From Tethya wilhelma (taxonomy: Eukaryota; Porifera; Demospongiae; Tethyida; Tethyidae): DNA of 64,000 nt. Position 1 is the first letter of the stretch. Every line of letters begins with the position of its first letter. The stretch lies in NCBI GenBank assembly GCA_964030475.1, contig CAXIPT010000002.1:5063087-5127086 (forward strand), given 5' to 3'. Made by a program: the position numbers and the translations under genes. Shown here in pieces: positions 34,516-46,010 of this stretch. Below the pieces are notes generated by a model. The model worked only from the letters and a program-made list of their open reading frames with translations, made no database searches and had not been told where the DNA came from.

Positions 34516-34842
34516 GCATACCATTTTAGGTAGAGTCCAGTAGCACAGCCATTTTCTTTGTACTCCTTAACAAAAGCGGGAAGATGGCCCATGTAGAAAC
34601 TAACAGTAGAATGGAAAAACAACAGCATACACATAGAGTTGTCATAATTTGAAGCACACTGCACTGCAGAGTCACGGTCAAGATGATTACTGAGCTATCG
34701 TATGCAGGCTTTACCTGGCCATTTTTGGTGAAGGTAAGTGTCCATATCTTCTGTGTGTCCAGTAGAAGTATCCAGTGATGATGAACCAGACCAGGAAGAC
34801 CAGAGAGAGGAGAGAGACACACACGTAGAGAAGCGTAGCCAT
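32689..34842 (-). CDS. CYP46A-like P450, locus 3 copy, exons 1-9 (partial)
   Basis: Exon 1 ends at 34842 with [20 protein letters not shown] and YGHLPSPKM. Exon 2 is about 34525-34602 ([20 protein letters not shown]). Exons 3-8 and the start of exon 9 are exact copies of 27572-29226 in reverse (exon 8 at about 32782-32996). The gene stops at the n at 32688 within exon 9. Together with 27572-30229 it would account for all exons of a single P450. The intron after exon 2 contains a (GT)n tract (34470-34513) that is also the edge of the duplicated segment. Confidence 0.85.
33547..33752. mobile_element. Copy of the 206-bp MITE inside the inverted duplicate
   Basis: The exact counterpart of 28163-28368 and not an independent insertion. 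Confidence 0.85.
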
Positions 34843-35335
34843 TGTGATTTCAAAACAAACGACCATTACCAGTTTACATTGTAATGTAATTAGTCAAATT
34901 TGTAGCCATGGTACAAGCGGTCACGATATGCGCATGGCGTTGCAAACATGATACTTTATTTCAAAGTAAGCAACAGTATAAAATTGAGGTAAATATACTA
35001 GCTAGCTACATGTGCACACAATCAGATTATCTGCCTATACAAATAGTCCTAAACTACTATAAAGTTATGCTAACAAAAATTATTACTTTAAATGCTACAA
35101 ACTGAAATGAAGAAATAATCGTACTGTAACTAATGAAAACCAAATAGTCATCTATAAATCTACATCAAAAACATGAGGCAATATAGCTAGGCACCATGCC
35201 GTAATAGGTAAGAAAATCTGACAACAACAATAGACTTAACTTAAATACGGTACTATAGTTATGTAACACGCATGCATGCATGCAAAAACAATATTGTACA
35301 ATGTCACGTATTTTTAGGAAGTTTGTCATCATCTA
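34843..35335. other. Spacer between P450 locus 3 and the large receptor-like gene
   Basis: AT-rich, no ORF recognised. It contains the P450 promoter and the 3' flank of the gene at 35336-39232. Confidence 0.4.
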
Positions 35336-38300
35336 TTATACAGGTGTGTCTTCAATAAGTGGCTCTCTGAGAGCGCCAGCCTCATATGAACCAGTCAATA
35401 AATTACCTGTATCAGGTTTTGGTGGCTCTATAACTGTTTTTGTGACATTTGAATTGGTTTCAGTATTGGGTATAGTTGCAGGCTCTTGTATTGAAGAATC
35501 TGATGTGCTTCGATTCCTTTTACACTTTCCTCCAAACTTTAAATAAACATGATAGATCACGATCAGTATGAACATCACAAACGCAATGGACGTTGAAGTG
35601 TAGATGACTCCTGACTGATTGCCACCAGTTTGACGAACATATCCTGTAGCTGCAGCAAGCATACCTAGGTTGAAGATGAAGGAAACCTCTAGTGCTGTGA
35701 TAGTGTTCTTCTTGTATACTCCACCCTGACCAAGGTTGAGAATGATGAGAATGAATACAACCAAGGTAATCGCAAGGAGGTTGATGGCAGGATCTCCTAA
35801 GATGTTGAAGACGAAGACTAGGACCAGGACAACACGAACAACCAAACTGAGTCCTGTCCAGTAGCCATGTTTGTCTTTGTAGGGGCCAAGATAAGCATCA
35901 AAGAGGGGCATAAGCTTGGATACCCATTTAAAACACCTTTTATGTGACCACTTCCTAAGAAACTGGACACCAGTGAGCAGAAGGGTGTATGGGACCAGGG
36001 TTATGAGAAAAATGATAGAAAATAGCAGCAGTGGTAGATGGTTGTGTTTTCCATACTCAATGTTTCCATCGTAGAGCCAGATGACTCTTGTCTCATCGGG
36101 ATAGTCGAGGGTTGTGAGTGACAGAGCTGTGATAATTGCACGCAGCAGTTTGGTAAACGAAAGTAGGAAAACTGTGGCAAGTACAGGTACGGCATGAGTA
36201 CCACAGAGCTTCACAAGAGTACTGGAATACCTTAGCGCTATCAAGATTACAGCAAGAATGAGCCATAGGTACAATGGGAAGGCAAACTGTAGCCATGTTT
36301 TGACGTGGGAGTTCATTCCATTGTAGAAGCAGGTGTCAATGCCAAGGTCAAGGTTCACCCATGAAATAAAGATCTTTAAAACATTATTAGCTCCTGGAGG
36401 GAAGAAAATGGCTTCGTTGATCTTGACAATATTGGCGTAGAATATGAGTCCATTGATAGCACCAATTGACACAGTTAAGTTTAACAGAAATAGCAACAAT
36501 GTAAGAGCTATTCCTGCCAGTGCGAATGGTATCAGAAGAGCTAGGTATTTGTTTGAGCATCGGATGCATCTTGATGAGCCAAAAACAAGACTCAATCCTT
36601 CTTCACATTGTCCACAGAGTGTTCCTGTACGATTGAATGCACATTGCTTGTTGATATCAGACTCTAATTCTAACGTAATCTCAACCTGTGTCGGTTTACA
36701 GTAATCATACGGGCAGTTGTCATGGAGCAATAGACTGTCAGAATAGTTACTTAACCAGTAAGGTGTTAAGCGAACAATTGTCCTAGTGTTGATATCACAG
36801 TCTGTCATATTGCGTTCCTGCAGCTGTTGATCACAGCTGCATACTTTAGTTTCTTCATCTAGACCAAATCCAACTGGGCATGGAAGAATTTGAACTTCCA
36901 CTACCAAAATATTAGTTGCAACAACTAGTCTGTCTACAGATATAAACAAGAACTCTAACGTTGCATTTGTTGCAACTTGGTACTCTACTTCATTGCATTC
37001 TTGTCCAATTCTTTGCACACTGACTGTACCTGTTGATATGAATGCAGTGTTCACTACAGCTGGAGTGATTCCTGTTCTCTGACCTATTCCTATCACTGAA
37101 ACGAGAAACTTCTCTCCAGGAAACTGGAAATGAGTTTGATATTGATATGTGTTTTGAAAGTCACAGTCTGGTTGATTATTTGTACAAAAACACAGTGTAA
37201 CTGCATCAGATGAGATAACAGAGTCTGTTTTTGCCTGTCCTGTGAAGTCAGCTAGATAGTCAAATATTGTACCTCCAGCAATAGTAGAATTTAGGACGAA
37301 GAAAGCTGAAGGTGATGTCACTAAACATATGTCTATACTCCCTCCATATAAAGCATCACCAGCTACCATAGCCATGTTGTTGATAAATATGATCTTGGTG
37401 TCAAGTAGAGATGTGGGAGTTAAGGTAGGGTCAAACAGTTGGAAAAAACATGCACTGTCATCGGTCAAGCTTGTACTCTCTTGAACATAAATTGCTCCAC
37501 CTCTGTTCAGAGCAAAATTGTTTTCAAATATAAGCTGAGTACTTGGATCAAGAAAGATGACTGAGTCTGTTGTAACATAGAGCCCACCACCAAAAGCTGC
37601 AGTGTTGTTGGCAAATGTGTTTCTTTCCTTGAAATAAACATAGCTGTTGATAGCATGGATGGCTGATAGTTGTTTGTTTCCTATAAAACTACTACTGATG
37701 ATAGTGACGTTGCTAATGGATGAGAGTCTCACTGAACTGATAATTGGCAAGGCATCTGATCCAAAATTAGTAGACAATGCTTCACTTACATTCACTTCGA
37801 TACGGTTGTTGGTGACTTGTGAATTCTCTAATATAAACTTTGAATTTCTGGTGATTCTGTTCTGTTCAATTACCCATAGTGCCGCTGCTGACACTCCATT
37901 AGATCCTAAGTTTTCAGTGATTGTTGAGTGTCTAATGATTGCTGTAAGACTCACTTGGGCGAAATTTGCTTGAAATCCAGATGCAAGTAATATTGTTATT
38001 GTACCTCGTCCATAATTATGGGAAAATTGACTGTTGTTGATCAAAAGAACTTGTTGATTTGTAGCATTTCCTTGCACATCTAGTGTGCATTGCAAAATAC
38101 TCCTACTGTCAAATCCACCATGAACAAAATACAATCCTGGTTCTGAGCCTATTGGGTAAATTCCTTGAACAAGAGGTTGTGTTATTACATTTCCAAATTG
38201 ACTTCGGCTATCTTTGATAGTGACAGAAGAGTTCACAACTGTCCCGGTAATAAAAAAGTACAAATTAGCACCTTCTCTAATAGCAATATTCCCAATGCTT

Positions 38301-39232
38301 AGGCACCGAATGAGTGTAACATTTACACCATAATTTCTTTGATTCATGGCAACTCCTAATCCACTACCATAGCTCAAATACCCTGGATGGTGTACGACAT
38401 GCACTCCCTTTATAAAGGTAGTGTCTGTTATGGTCAAAGTGAATGTTGCTGGAGTCAGTGGTGGCTGAGGACATTCATGAAGATCAGTAAAAAGGATCAC
38501 TGCATTTCCTCCTCTGCAGCTGTTTTCTTTAGAAGCATTCAATGATGGTCCACTACACTGATAGAAAGATCTGAAGTTGTTGCCAATAAAGTTTGTAGAT
38601 ACAATTTCAGAATCTCCAATAATGTTCAGTCCCAGTAGTCCATGTCCATAGCTGTTAAAAATAGTTACTCCTGACATTAACAATGAGTATACATTCACCA
38701 CAAATACAGCCACATGAGGTTGGATTCTGATTCTTCGCGGGTTGTGGATTTGAAGCGAACCAGTTTGTTGAACTAAATCTGTGCTCAATTTGGCACCACA
38801 GTTGTGCATTGAAATCTTTTGGAATGTAAGGTTTGTAATATTCAAGAATGCAAATCCAAAACGGCTTGTACAGTTGATCACTGCACTAGTGTTGCTTGTT
38901 AGAGTTAGATTTGTTACATCTTTGAAGACCAAGTGTCCAGGCTGCTTAGGCTCAAAGTCATATTCCTCTCCAATGAAAAACAGTATTGTGTTGAAGGCAA
39001 TCAGAGAATTATTCTCAGTATGCTGGTCATAGAGCTCAGGTAGAGTGTAGCATGTGGAAGGACAGGTGCTATTGAATTGACTGGATCCATTGGAAGCTGG
39101 ATAGATGTAGATTATCTTTTGCTGGGCCTCAAAATCTTCAAGAGATGAAACGATTGTTACAGTTACTGCTATCAGACTTATCAGAGTCAACCAATTGAAG
39201 GTTCCAGTGCACATTTTCAAGCTATGTGACAA
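35336..39232 (-). CDS. Large receptor-like protein: beta-helix-type ectodomain, Cys-rich neck, 8 TM segments
   Basis: One uninterrupted frame of 1298 residues. Residues about 10-30 are a signal peptide (LTLISLIAVTVTIVSS). The following 750 or so residues are rich in Asn-X-Ser/Thr sites and in repeated short beta strands with N-F-x-x-N patterns (FENNFALNRGGAIYV, NTAAFGGGLYV). These resemble right-handed beta-helix proteins of the pectin-lyase/Pmp type. A Cys-rich neck follows (CSCDQQ, CPYDYC, CAFNRTGTLCGQCEEGLSLV, CIRCSN). Then come about eight hydrophobic segments (LLIPFALAGIALTLLLFLL; LWLILAVILIAL; VLATVFLLSFTKLL; LLLFSIIFLITLVPYTLLL; LSLVVRVVLVLVFVFN; INLLAITLVVFILIILNL; others), with LFDAYLGPYKDKHGYWTG between segments, and a cytoplasmic tail of about 65 residues. 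The function is unknown; a surface receptor or adhesion role is inference. Being intronless amid 13-exon genes is notable. It sits between P450 loci on the same strand. Confidence 0.85.
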   Translation of the reverse strand: MSHSLKMCTGTFNWLTLISLIAVTVTIVSSLEDFEAQQKIIYIYPASNGSSQFNSTCPSTCYTLPELYDQHTENNSLIAFNTILFFIGEEYDFEPKQPGHLVFKDVTNLTLTSNTSAVINCTSRFGFAFLNITNLTFQKISMHNCGAKLSTDLVQQTGSLQIHNPRRIRIQPHVAVFVVNVYSLLMSGVTIFNSYGHGLLGLNIIGDSEIVSTNFIGNNFRSFYQCSGPSLNASKENSCRGGNAVILFTDLHECPQPPLTPATFTLTITDTTFIKGVHVVHHPGYLSYGSGLGVAMNQRNYGVNVTLIRCLSIGNIAIREGANLYFFITGTVVNSSVTIKDSRSQFGNVITQPLVQGIYPIGSEPGLYFVHGGFDSRSILQCTLDVQGNATNQQVLLINNSQFSHNYGRGTITILLASGFQANFAQVSLTAIIRHSTITENLGSNGVSAAALWVIEQNRITRNSKFILENSQVTNNRIEVNVSEALSTNFGSDALPIISSVRLSSISNVTIISSSFIGNKQLSAIHAINSYVYFKERNTFANNTAAFGGGLYVTTDSVIFLDPSTQLIFENNFALNRGGAIYVQESTSLTDDSACFFQLFDPTLTPTSLLDTKIIFINNMAMVAGDALYGGSIDICLVTSPSAFFVLNSTIAGGTIFDYLADFTGQAKTDSVISSDAVTLCFCTNNQPDCDFQNTYQYQTHFQFPGEKFLVSVIGIGQRTGITPAVVNTAFISTGTVSVQRIGQECNEVEYQVATNATLEFLFISVDRLVVATNILVVEVQILPCPVGFGLDEETKVCSCDQQLQERNMTDCDINTRTIVRLTPYWLSNYSDSLLLHDNCPYDYCKPTQVEITLELESDINKQCAFNRTGTLCGQCEEGLSLVFGSSRCIRCSNKYLALLIPFALAGIALTLLLFLLNLTVSIGAINGLIFYANIVKINEAIFFPPGANNVLKIFISWVNLDLGIDTCFYNGMNSHVKTWLQFAFPLYLWLILAVILIALRYSSTLVKLCGTHAVPVLATVFLLSFTKLLRAIITALSLTTLDYPDETRVIWLYDGNIEYGKHNHLPLLLFSIIFLITLVPYTLLLTGVQFLRKWSHKRCFKWVSKLMPLFDAYLGPYKDKHGYWTGLSLVVRVVLVLVFVFNILGDPAINLLAITLVVFILIILNLGQGGVYKKNTITALEVSFIFNLGMLAAATGYVRQTGGNQSGVIYTSTSIAFVMFILIVIYHVYLKFGGKCKRNRSTSDSSIQEPATIPNTETNSNVTKTVIEPPKPDTGNLLTGSYEAGALREPLIEDTPV

Positions 39233-41303
39233 TAGCTTATTGGTGTTTCTCCAAATTCATGGACAAAATTTAACATGACTGGAAACCTAGACCTTATATA
39301 GCTATAACCGTTGATGCTTGAAATATTCTTTTCATTGAGAAACCTGATTTTGTTAATAATGCAAATAAAACCATGCAAGTACGGCAATTATAGTCAGATA
39401 ACTGGAACAAATATAGTGCCTCTTTGATCATATTTCAGTATTCATTACACTATAGTCTACCAAGCTAGACCCTCCTCCTTCGTCACGTAGTCTATCATTA
39501 CACTAAACTTGTTGGTATTTATCTATAGGCCTGTGCATAAACAATCAGAATCTATACAGTCAGCAGTTTGGGGGATCTTAAAAGTGTTATTATAAAGTAT
39601 ACATGACTATAATAGTCTACATGAATACTCATCGTTCATAATATTTGTAAAGGGCTACGGTGTCAATGCATCTGGTTTGACAAAACTGAGCTATATACAG
39701 TATGCATGGAAGTACTAGTAGAAAACTCAAGGAAATAACAGTCCTGACAACCATATAGTCATGCAGAATAAGTTGGCAATTCCCATGCATTTGAATAACC
39801 GAATACAAATTAAGTTGTATATTTGTCCCAACTTATCATGGGTATTATAATAAGAACTTAATTTATATGACTTAGAATTTTCGGTCAACATTTAAGTATA
39901 TTAAAATTTAATTTTAGTAATACTTATTTCATATGCGCTTGTAGAGTGGTCCAGGATTAGAGGTGCTACGAACAGCCATGAAACACATGCTTTCCTTCAC
40001 TGTTGCACTTTCTCTATACTTGTACTCAGCTATAGACACCTTGGTGAATTAAAAAGACCAATACAATTATAATTTATATAGGGAAGTGCGTAATCCTAGT
40101 CTATACATGTCGATCATGATAATGACATTTCAATTATTGGTCTATAAGGCTTACACAGATGTATTTCATGAGTGTATGTACTATTATAGTCATTCACACG
40201 ACTACATGCACTATACCTAAAAAAACTGCATGCAGAGTAAATATCATATGCCCAAATAGACAACTAAAGATGCTATACCGTGACTCCCTCTAAATCTGCC
40301 TCCAAACTGACTATAAGGCACCTCCCAAGGCCAACAAGGAGTGTAACCTGTTGCAGTATTATCCAAGAATTGGCTATGTATAGTGACACAGCCTTGGTGC
40401 AAAATGAATACCTTACCATGACTAAAATCCCCCAAACTTGACCAGAAAACTTTTTGAATTTTTTTCTCTTGAGAAGCTCATGCACTGTATGAATGTCATT
40501 GATATAATTCTGAACAAAGCGGGTAACTTCATGTCTGCTGCTGATCAAATACTTACATTGCTAACACATTTAGTTTATTTCAACAAGATCCCAAAACTGA
40601 ATTGCAAATTCTGATGTAATAATTATTATTGTCACAAATGTATAAACACTTGAGAAATCCCAATAAACTAGTGGGCTGTAACCTGATCAAAGAGGCACCA
40701 TTCCTATCACCATTAAGACTAAAATCTCCTACCGGATTTCATATTATCAACAGCTAATCTGTTTAAAATGTGCTATTCATGGAATATAGGATAGTAATCA
40801 GATTTATATCATCCTTTTTTGCGGAACCCTACAAAGACTCATGATCATGCATTTCGCTTCCTAAATTAAATTCCTTTGTAGCACCACACTGCGATTGTGA
40901 ACATGTACATGCAAACATGCATGTACACTATTTGTGTACCTATAGCTATAGAGCCATAATTATGACATAGTCGGGTATTTTTGCTGGACTGCATGCTGGT
41001 ATATACATGTCAATCTAGACTAGATCTGCAGTGTTGGAAACATTCATACAAAATTAATATCAAAATAGACAATTGTCATCCATATCAAAGGTAGACCATG
41101 CGGATATTATAGCTTATAATCATGCATGGGTGGACTAAAATTAGTTTTTAAAATCGAAACTATAAGAACATAGAGTCTGAGTACATCTCTACCTTTAGGC
41201 TTATAATTATAGTTCAATATGTACAGGGCAGCAAGTACAGCTACTGTCAGCTAGATTGCAAGGCTTCTGATCCAAATATGTCTTAAGGTTACAATGTACA
41301 GTT
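39233..41303. other. 2-kb intergenic region
   Basis: No coding feature that I can support. A stretch near 39455-39478 (tagtctaccaagctagaccc) resembles 27336-27359, perhaps a small repeat. The promoter of the large receptor-like gene must lie at its left end. Confidence 0.45.
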
Positions 41304-42305
41304 TAAATATGAAAATTTTGAAAAAATAAGTAGTGTAGGAATGGGCAGTGCAGTAAAAAGTATTGGAACAAGGTAGGGTCTCAGTTTCGGCACATGACTA
41401 CTTCATTTTTATTTTTTAACCCTCAAATGGATTTTTCAGTGTCGTGTTGCAATAATCTGTACACTATAATGGTACCATAGCTTATCATAATTATTGCATT
41501 GGTTCACTATTATAATAATTATTTGGCTAAGCAATGGAGTAAACTATAATAGACAGGTATATATATAACCTGCTGGCCAAGAGTTGGGCATAAAAATGAA
41601 GTAGTCATGTGCCGAAACTGAGACCCTACCTTGTTCCAATACTTTTTACTGCACTGCCCATTCCTACACTACTTATTTTTTCAAAATTTTTACTACTTGT
41701 TCATTCACTTTTTTCAACACTACAGTGTGGAGACTATCAGAGACTGGTTAGTCCCTACAAAAAGCTTGAGTCTCAGCTACATGCACTTCATTATGCTAGA
41801 GGCTAGTGCGCATGCGCATAATAATGCCACGTGGATAATGACCTTTGAACTCTACCTACAAAGATGGCTGCATTGTAGCACGTGAATTTATACACTAAGT
41901 TTCAAAGCTTTCTAGTTTTTGTTCAGGCCTATTTACGATGAAAACGAGTATAAAGGAACGTACTACCCAAGAAAAGAACTTACTTTGTGGCGTCAAAGTT
42001 GGCTCAACACTTTCTGGTTCTCTGGAAATCGTTTTCAAGTAAGTCAGTTAGAAGGAAGTAAGTAAGTTAGGAGAACAAAATTGCACTAGTGTGGCTTCTC
42101 GCCAGCGCTCTCTCTACGAGTGATCAGAAAAGTTTCGGCAAAGTTTTAGCCTTCCATGCAGTTGGTTTTCTGTAAAGGAGAGCCTCTGAGCAAGTTTGAA
42201 GCCTCTACTTTGTGTTGTTAGATTTTTATGGCGATAAATATTTTGTATTGTGTCTATGGGACAGTCGGCCCATTCCTACTATACGTACTACCGTACGTAT
42301 GATAA
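41304..42305 (-). repeat. Second full copy of the composite repeat (reverse orientation)
   Basis: The foldback part is 41304-41701 (arms around gtaggaatgggcagtgcagt and its complement). It is followed by the body with the (GTAA)-rich tract near 42055 and the palindromic end near 42285-42303 (tactaccgtacgtatgata). The orientation is opposite to 14583-15561. Confidence 0.8.
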
Positions 42306-42572
42306 TTAATGAGATTAACGCATGAGAAAACGTTTTGGATTTCTGTATATGCTGGACCAGCATCAGAAATGATTCTACTCCATGAAATGCAAAGCCTTGC
42401 GATTTTGCAAGGCCAGATATTGAGACTTGTTTTCTACTGGGTATAATTATTATTATACAAAGTATTTTAAGACATAACATTCAGCTAAGACCTTAAGTTC
42501 TAAAATATTCGCTATCACATTCATGATTGTGTATTAATGTTTAAAGTCATATAATAATATGATTATACAAGA

Positions 42573-42662
42573 AGTAAAAATTAAGTAGTGCAGGAATTGG
42601 CAGTGCGGTAAAAAGTATTGGAACAAGGCATGTCTCAATTTTTGAACATGACTACTTTATTT
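42573..42662 (+). repeat. Solo arm of the foldback repeat family
   Basis: It reads gtaaaaagtattggaacaag and then a diverged gcatgtctcaatttttgaac. It is an old single arm, also present in copy 2 at about 45455-45544. Confidence 0.65.
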
Positions 42663-42734
42663 CATTCATTCATAATCACCAGCGAATTTAAGAAAGGAGT
42701 AAGGAAGAACAAACTTCTGTTTAGTGTAAGTTTA

Positions 42735-43123
42735 AGCTGGATATCTTTGACATTCAATGGAAGCAATACAGGCCGGTGAAGATGGAACAATATTATTACA
42801 TAGAGTTAGTGGTCCATATTCATCAAGCCTGTACTGATGTGGTCCATTCAAGTTCATGGGTGCATGCATGTAGAATATCTTAGGCATACCACTATAGATG
42901 GAGTCCAGCAACACTATAGCTGCCATTTTGTTTGTATTCTTGACCAATAGTTGGAAGATAACCCATATAAAAACTACAAAACAAGCTATCAAATCAAATC
43001 ATAGTATCCGCTACGCTTTATCTATGTACCTGGACATCTTTGGTGAACTGAGGTATGTGTCTATATCTTCTGTGTGTCCATTAGATAATTATATCCAGTG
43101 ATGATGGACCAGGAAGACCAGAG
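42735..43123 (-). pseudogene. CYP46A-like P450 remnant, exons 1-3 (copy 1)
   Basis: The exon 2 remnant (42890-42975) keeps GYLPTIGQEYKQNG but ends in LHL, stop, W where the working genes read LHLKW. The exon 3 remnant (about 42744-42832) has inserted bases near 42790-42812 that shift the frame. The exon 1 remnant (43030-43123) keeps the code for the IITGY to RRY region but carries an insertion near 43084. No exons 4-13 follow. It is a decayed gene, cut at the n. Confidence 0.8.
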
Positions 43124-43124
43124 N

Positions 43125-43478
43125 ATCAAGGAATGTAGTACCCATGAAAAGAACTTACTTTGTGCTGTCAAAGTTGGCTCAACACATTCTGGTTCTCTGG
43201 AAATCCTTTTCAAGTAAGTCAGTTAGGAAGTACGTAAGTACGTTAGAGAACAAAAATGGCACTATGGTGGCTTCCCACTGGCGCTCTCTACGAGTGCTAA
43301 GGAAAGTTTTTGTGAGTTTTGGGCCTTGCATGCAGTTGGTAATCTGTCAGTGAGAGCCTCTCAGCAACTTTGAAGGTTATTTTCTGTTTAACTAGATTTT
43401 TATAGTGACCAACATTTTGTATTGTGTCTATGGGACAGTCGGCCCATTCCTACTATACGTACTACCGTACGTATGATA
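43125..43478 (-). repeat. Partial composite repeat at the start of a small contig
   Basis: It matches 41960-42300 with substitutions and ends with tactaccgtacgtatgata next to a P450 exon. Confidence 0.75.
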
Positions 43479-43484
43479 GAGATG

Positions 43485-44086
43485 TTACAGTGGGGTCAAA
43501 GTACATGGCATCTCTCCAGCTGGTTTTAGAGTGGCTCGACTTTCTAGTTTGAGAACTTCTCTCAGAGAAACTTTGAAAGTTGTCAGCAGCCGTGCCATGA
43601 TGATCTTTGCCTCCATCTTGTAGTAACAGGGAAATTCACACACAACCGAGCCACATGCATGAATTATATCACATTATATTTCACGGTTAAGAAGTCACTC
43701 ACCATGGCAAAGACTCTTCCTATACAGGAGCGATGGCCAGTACTGAATGGCAGGTAGATGAATGGACTGGGTCTGAAGGATTGGAAACAGTATAGACTTC
43801 AGTTACAGCTACACACTGACACCGTTTTTCGTACATTCAATGAACATGCAACATTAAGTTTATCATTATTTTTCCCCCATACTTTGGTCTATCAGCTCCA
43901 AATCTCTCAGGATCAAAATTATCACGATTCTCCCAGTAACTAGGATTCAAGTGCATCGCATGGATGGGTACCTGTATGACCGTACCAGCAGGAATGGTGT
44001 AGCCAGATAGCTTCATCTCATGAGGGGTTTCTCTGATTGTTCCAGAAGCAGGAGGGTACATGTGAAGGATTTCAGAAAATACCTAC
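43485..44086 (-). CDS. CYP46A-like P450 fragment, exons 11-13 (locus 5)
   Basis: Three exons: about 43883-44086 ([29 protein letters not shown]), 43703-43773 ([11 protein letters not shown]) and 43485-43614 ([11 protein letters not shown] to [13 protein letters not shown]). Exon 13 lacks six bases relative to its paralogs, so it reads REVLKLE rather than REDFVLKLE, still in frame. It is closest to locus 6 but has no transposon in the intron between exons 12 and 11. Beyond 44100 the sequence passes into a copy of the spacer found at 54400-54830, so the rest of the gene is absent. It may be a separate paralog or a chimeric contig. Confidence 0.75.
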
Positions 44087-44446
44087 AAAAATATAAATAT
44101 TAAATATATGTAGTCTCTATTATCTATGGTACAATGAAAGGTCATCGCTATAGGGACACCATGCCATTTCTGAATGACCTACTAGGGGGTGCCCCCCTTA
44201 GTTATACTAATAGCCACATCATGATAATAATCTAGTTTTGTCTGTAAACCGAGCAACTGGAATAGCACTGAAGGTAGCTACTACAACTGCAAGACATTGT
44301 GGAAATTTAAATCATCAGAACATTATAATGCATCAGATTAAAATAAAATCAGTCCAAGATTCAGTGGCCAATGCAAACAATTTAAGTTATAGCACTTAGA
44401 TAAAATTATTATAATAGAAAATTTCCATTAATAATGTAAAGATAGG

Positions 44447-44546
44447 TTACAGTGGGGTCAAAGTACATGGCACCCCTCCTGTTGGGTTTAGAAGAGCCTT
44501 GGTTTCTAGTTTGAGAACAAAATCTTCTCTTTGAGAAACTTTGAAA
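44447..44546 (-). CDS. Truncated last exon of another P450
   Basis: It reads [16 protein letters not shown] and ends CTLTPL and TAA; it is cut on its 5' side by the n at 44547. It corresponds to the last exon of locus 8 (54697-54830), and the spacer before it (44130-44446) also matches 54400-54696 with scattered differences. Confidence 0.75.
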
Positions 44547-44547
44547 N

Positions 44548-46010
44548 ACACTACTTATTTTTTCAAAATTTTTACTACTTGTTCATTCACTTTTTTCAAC
44601 ACTACAGTGTGGAGACTATCAGAGACTGGTTAGTCCCTACAAAAAGCTTGAGTCTCAGCTACATGCACTTCATTATGCTAGAGGCTAGTGCGCATGCGCA
44701 TAATAATGCCACGTGGATAATGACCTTTGAACTCTACCTACAAAGATGGCTGCATTGTAGCACGTGAATTTATACACTAAGTTTCAAAGCTTTCTAGTTT
44801 TTGTTCAGGCCTATTTACGATGAAAACGAGTATAAAGGAACGTACTACCCAAGAAAAGAACTTACTTTGTGGCGTCAAAGTTGGCTCAACACTTTCTGGT
44901 TCTCTGGAAATCGTTTTCAAGTAAGTCAGTTAGAAGGAAGTAAGTAAGTTAGGAGAACAAAATTGCACTAGTGTGGCTTCTCGCCAGCGCTCTCTCTACG
45001 AGTGATCAGAAAAGTTTCGGCAAAGTTTTAGCCTTCCATGCAGTTGGTTTTCTGTAAAGGAGAGCCTCTGAGCAAGTTTGAAGCCTCTACTTTGTGTTGT
45101 TAGATTTTTATGGCGATAAATATTTTGTATTGTGTCTATGGGACAGTCGGCCCATTCCTACTATACGTACTACCGTACGTATGATAATTAATGAGATTAA
45201 CGCATGAGAAAACGTTTTGGATTTCTGTATATGCTGGACCAGCATCAGAAATGATTCTACTCCATGAAATGCAAAGCCTTGCGATTTTGCAAGGCCAGAT
45301 ATTGAGACTTGTTTTCTACTGGGTATAATTATTATTATACAAAGTATTTTAAGACATAACATTCAGCTAAGACCTTAAGTTCTAAAATATTCGCTATCAC
45401 ATTCATGATTGTGTATTAATGTTTAAAGTCATATAATAATATGATTATACAAGAAGTAAAAATTAAGTAGTGCAGGAATTGGCAGTGCGGTAAAAAGTAT
45501 TGGAACAAGGCATGTCTCAATTTTTGAACATGACTACTTTATTTCATTCATTCATAATCACCAGCGAATTTAAGAAAGGAGTAAGGAAGAACAAACTTCT
45601 GTTTAGTGTAAGTTTAAGCTGGATATCTTTGACATTTAATGGAAGCAATACAGGCCGGTGAAGATGGAATAATATTATTACATAGACTCGGTTAGTGGTC
45701 CATATTCATCAAGCCTGTACTGATGTGGTCCATTCAAGTTCATGGGTGCATGCATGTAGAATATCTTAGGTTATCTTCCAACTATTTTTCAAGAATACAA
45801 ACAAAATGTCAGCTATAGTGTTGCTGGACTCCATCTATAGTGGTATGCCGCCATATAAAAACTACAAATGTGACGAGCTATCAAATCAAACAGTATCCGC
45901 TACGCTTTAAATTATCTATGTACCTGGACATCTTTGGTGAACTGAGGTATGTGTCCATATCTTCTGTGTGTCCATTATATCCAGTGATGATGGACCAGGA
46001 AGACAAGAGA
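44548..46010. repeat. Direct duplicate, copy 2
   Basis: The counterpart of 41666-43123 (+2882 bp), starting with most of a composite repeat. The P450 remnant inside spans about 45690-46015, with its exon 2 part inverted at 45771-45847. Confidence 0.85.

Larger units (their letters stand above)
41666..43123. repeat. Direct duplicate, copy 1
   Basis: It matches 44548-46010 with a period of 2882 bp. I see no difference up to about 42750, then single-base and indel differences and a 77-bp inversion. It ends at the n at 43124, while the second copy begins directly after the n at 44547. It therefore has the form of an unmerged end overlap between two haplotypes. Confidence 0.85.

Noticed and set aside
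35336..39232. Assignment of the large protein as a chlamydial Pmp or bacterial contaminant
   Set aside because: Only the short-strand repeat pattern is similar. The C-terminal multi-pass domain, N-glycosylation sites, base composition and position among intron-bearing sponge genes argue for a resident gene.
40244..40548. Minus-strand ORFs of 63-91 codons in the 39-41 kb spacer
   Set aside because: No conserved motif, no good splice context, and length is within chance expectation.
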